A stretch of DNA of 64,000 bases from Thermostichus lividus PCC 6715 (GTDB lineage: Bacteria > Cyanobacteriota > Cyanobacteriia > Thermosynechococcales > Thermosynechococcaceae), in the NCBI RefSeq assembly GCF_002754935.1, contig NZ_CP018092.1, positions 1,488,001-1,552,000 of the forward strand, in the 5' to 3' direction. Both the position numbers and the translations under genes were made by a program. Positions 62,796 to 64,000 of this stretch are shown piece after piece (position 1 is the stretch's first letter; each line of letters opens with the position of its first letter). The notes beneath the pieces were generated by a model that worked only from the letters and a program-made list of their open reading frames with translations, was not told the DNA's origin and ran no database searches.

Positions 62796-64000
62796 TTGAG
62801 CTTTGACTACGATTTGGTCATTTTAGGTGCGGGTGTGGGCGGTCATGGTGCTGCCCTTCATGCCGTCAGCGTTGGCTTAAAAACTGCCATTGTGGAAGCC
62901 TCAGACATGGGGGGCACCTGTGTCAATCGCGGCTGTATTCCCTCAAAAGCATTGCTGGCTGCCGCTGGACGGGTGCGAGAACTGCGCCAAGCTAGTCATT
63001 GGCAAGCGCTAGGCATTCAATTAGGGGCAGTTAACGTGGATCGCGCCGGTGTTGCCGCCCATGCCGATCAACTGGTGCAAAAAATCCGTGGCGACCTCAC
63101 CAACAGCCTGAAGCGGCTAGGGGTAGATATCCTCATAGGCCGTGGCAAAGTTGCTGGCTCGCAAAAGGTCAGTATTCACACCCCAAACGGGGAAAAGACG
63201 GTTACCGCAAAAGACATTATCATTGCCACCGGATCAGTGCCGTGGGTACCGCCTGGCATTGAGGTGGATGGCAAAACCGTCTATACCAGTGATGAGGCCA
63301 TTAAGCTCGATTGGTTACCGCAGTGGGTAGCCATTATTGGCAGCGGTTATATTGGCCTAGAATTTGCTGATATTTACACGGCACTGGGCTGCGAAGTCAC
63401 GATGATCGAAGCCCTCGATCAGTTGATGCCCACGTTTGATCCTGATATCGCCAAGCAGGCGCAGCGGGTTTTGATTGCCCCCCGCGATATTGAAACCTAC
63501 AGCGGGAAGCTCGCCAAGCGAGTGATTCCGGGCACGCCGGTGGTTATTGAGTTAGCCGATACCCAAACTAAAGAGGTGGTTGAGGTTCTGGAAGTCGATG
63601 CCTGTTTAGTTGCCACAGGCCGTATTCCTGCGACCGAGGATCTGGGTCTGGACTCTGTGGGGGTGAGCTTAGATCGCCGTGGCTTTATCCCCGTCGATGA
63701 CTACCTTGCCGTGACCCGTGAGGGTGAACCCGTGCCTCACCTTTGGGCCATTGGTGATGCTACGGGTAAAATGATGCTTGCCCATGCGGCTTCGGCTCAA
63801 GGCATTGCTGTGGTGGAGAGCATTGTTGGCCGTCCCTACTCTGTGGATTATCGCAGTATTCCCGCTGCGGCCTTTACCCATCCGGAGATGAGCTTTGTTG
63901 GCCTCACCGAACCCCAAGCCCGTGACCTTGGGGAAAAAGAAGGGTTTGAGGTGAAGGTGGTTCGCACTTACTTTAAGGGGAACTCTAAGGCATTAGCGGA
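62796..64000 (+). CDS. lpdA: dihydrolipoyl dehydrogenase, 3'-truncated by window edge
   Basis: The frame starts with a TTG at 62796, supported by GGGAG about 10 bases upstream and by homology ([20 protein letters not shown]). Over 400 residues are visible: the FAD-binding GAGVGGHG, the redox disulfide [15 protein letters not shown], the NAD-binding [13 protein letters not shown] and the second FAD motif [15 protein letters not shown]. It is the E3 component of pyruvate and other 2-oxoacid dehydrogenases, so it works with pdhA at 5766-6794. The C-terminal interface domain is cut by the window end. Confidence 0.95.
   Translation, partial: MSFDYDLVILGAGVGGHGAALHAVSVGLKTAIVEASDMGGTCVNRGCIPSKALLAAAGRVRELRQASHWQALGIQLGAVNVDRAGVAAHADQLVQKIRGDLTNSLKRLGVDILIGRGKVAGSQKVSIHTPNGEKTVTAKDIIIATGSVPWVPPGIEVDGKTVYTSDEAIKLDWLPQWVAIIGSGYIGLEFADIYTALGCEVTMIEALDQLMPTFDPDIAKQAQRVLIAPRDIETYSGKLAKRVIPGTPVVIELADTQTKEVVEVLEVDACLVATGRIPATEDLGLDSVGVSLDRRGFIPVDDYLAVTREGEPVPHLWAIGDATGKMMLAHAASAQGIAVVESIVGRPYSVDYRSIPAAAFTHPEMSFVGLTEPQARDLGEKEGFEVKVVRTYFKGNSKALA

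Noticed and set aside
1-64000. tRNA or rRNA genes
   Set aside because: Reading by eye found no cloverleaf with TTCGANNC arm other than the tRNA-like domain of tmRNA; a tRNAscan run would settle it.

Overview
The window is chromosomal DNA of a cyanobacterium. The signs are dense HIP1 octamers (GCGATCGC), NdhN of the photosynthetic NDH-1 complex, cyAbrB, a PUCC-family transporter, many cyanobacteria-restricted DUF families (DUF3352, DUF3611, DUF1995, DUF502, DUF2839, DUF1997, DUF3143), a PilB-PilT-PilC cluster and a cyanobacterial tmRNA. Gene content and the heavy load of small mobile elements suggest a unicellular thermophile near Thermosynechococcus. That placement is inference from memory of gene families; no search was run.

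Layout. 1-11200: housekeeping genes (pentapeptide-repeat protein, FAH-family hydrolase, rpsF, pdhA, pyrF, Hpt protein, murA) with two copies of a 438-bp mobile element. 11200-22300: mixed genes (PUCC transporter, nusB, bioF, an OmpR-type regulator) among broken ones: DUF502 is interrupted by an IS200/IS605-type remnant, an ISL3 transposase tail abuts bioF, and about 1.5 kb before cyAbrB holds no intact gene. 22300-30550: cyAbrB, a fused 5-oxoprolinase, an arsenate-resistance pair (dedicated GAPDH plus ArsJ) with a candidate ArsR-type operator, dacB and sulfiredoxin. 30600-37030: the accessory island, with another 438-bp element, a dead EcoRV-like restriction-modification pair, a frameshifted HerA-like ATPase, tmRNA, and an IS110-family element inserted inside a MITE-like repeat. 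37150-47200: argB, a cellulose-synthase-like glycosyltransferase with a frameshifted PilZ domain, KDPG aldolase, a frameshifted PAS sensor, and a trxA-thiS-solute-binding-protein run. 47400-58550: sixA, a DHH phosphoesterase, a frameshifted ChaN-like protein, pilB-pilT-pilC with a J-domain gene downstream, a ParA/coiled-coil pair that looks like the McdA/McdB carboxysome-positioning system, and pheS. 58650-64000: CPBP protease, L,D-transpeptidase, a tnpB remnant hit by the fifth 438-bp element, TM2 protein, ndhN and the start of lpdA.

Most notable. (1) Five copies of an exactly 438-bp element, each preceded by TTAT and ending in TCAA with a hairpin near each end: a non-autonomous IS200/IS605-type element. 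(2) An IS110 element whose 178-nt upstream non-coding segment looks like a bridge RNA; it carries a 7-nt stretch complementary to its own target in the MITE. (3) An EcoRV-type restriction-modification relic with a frameshifted endonuclease and a methyltransferase cut off by an ISL3 fragment. (4) Four genes broken at G/C homopolymers, which may be sequencing error or slippage. (5) The putative McdAB pair. (6) An operator-like inverted repeat lying between the -35 and -10 of the gap-arsJ operon.
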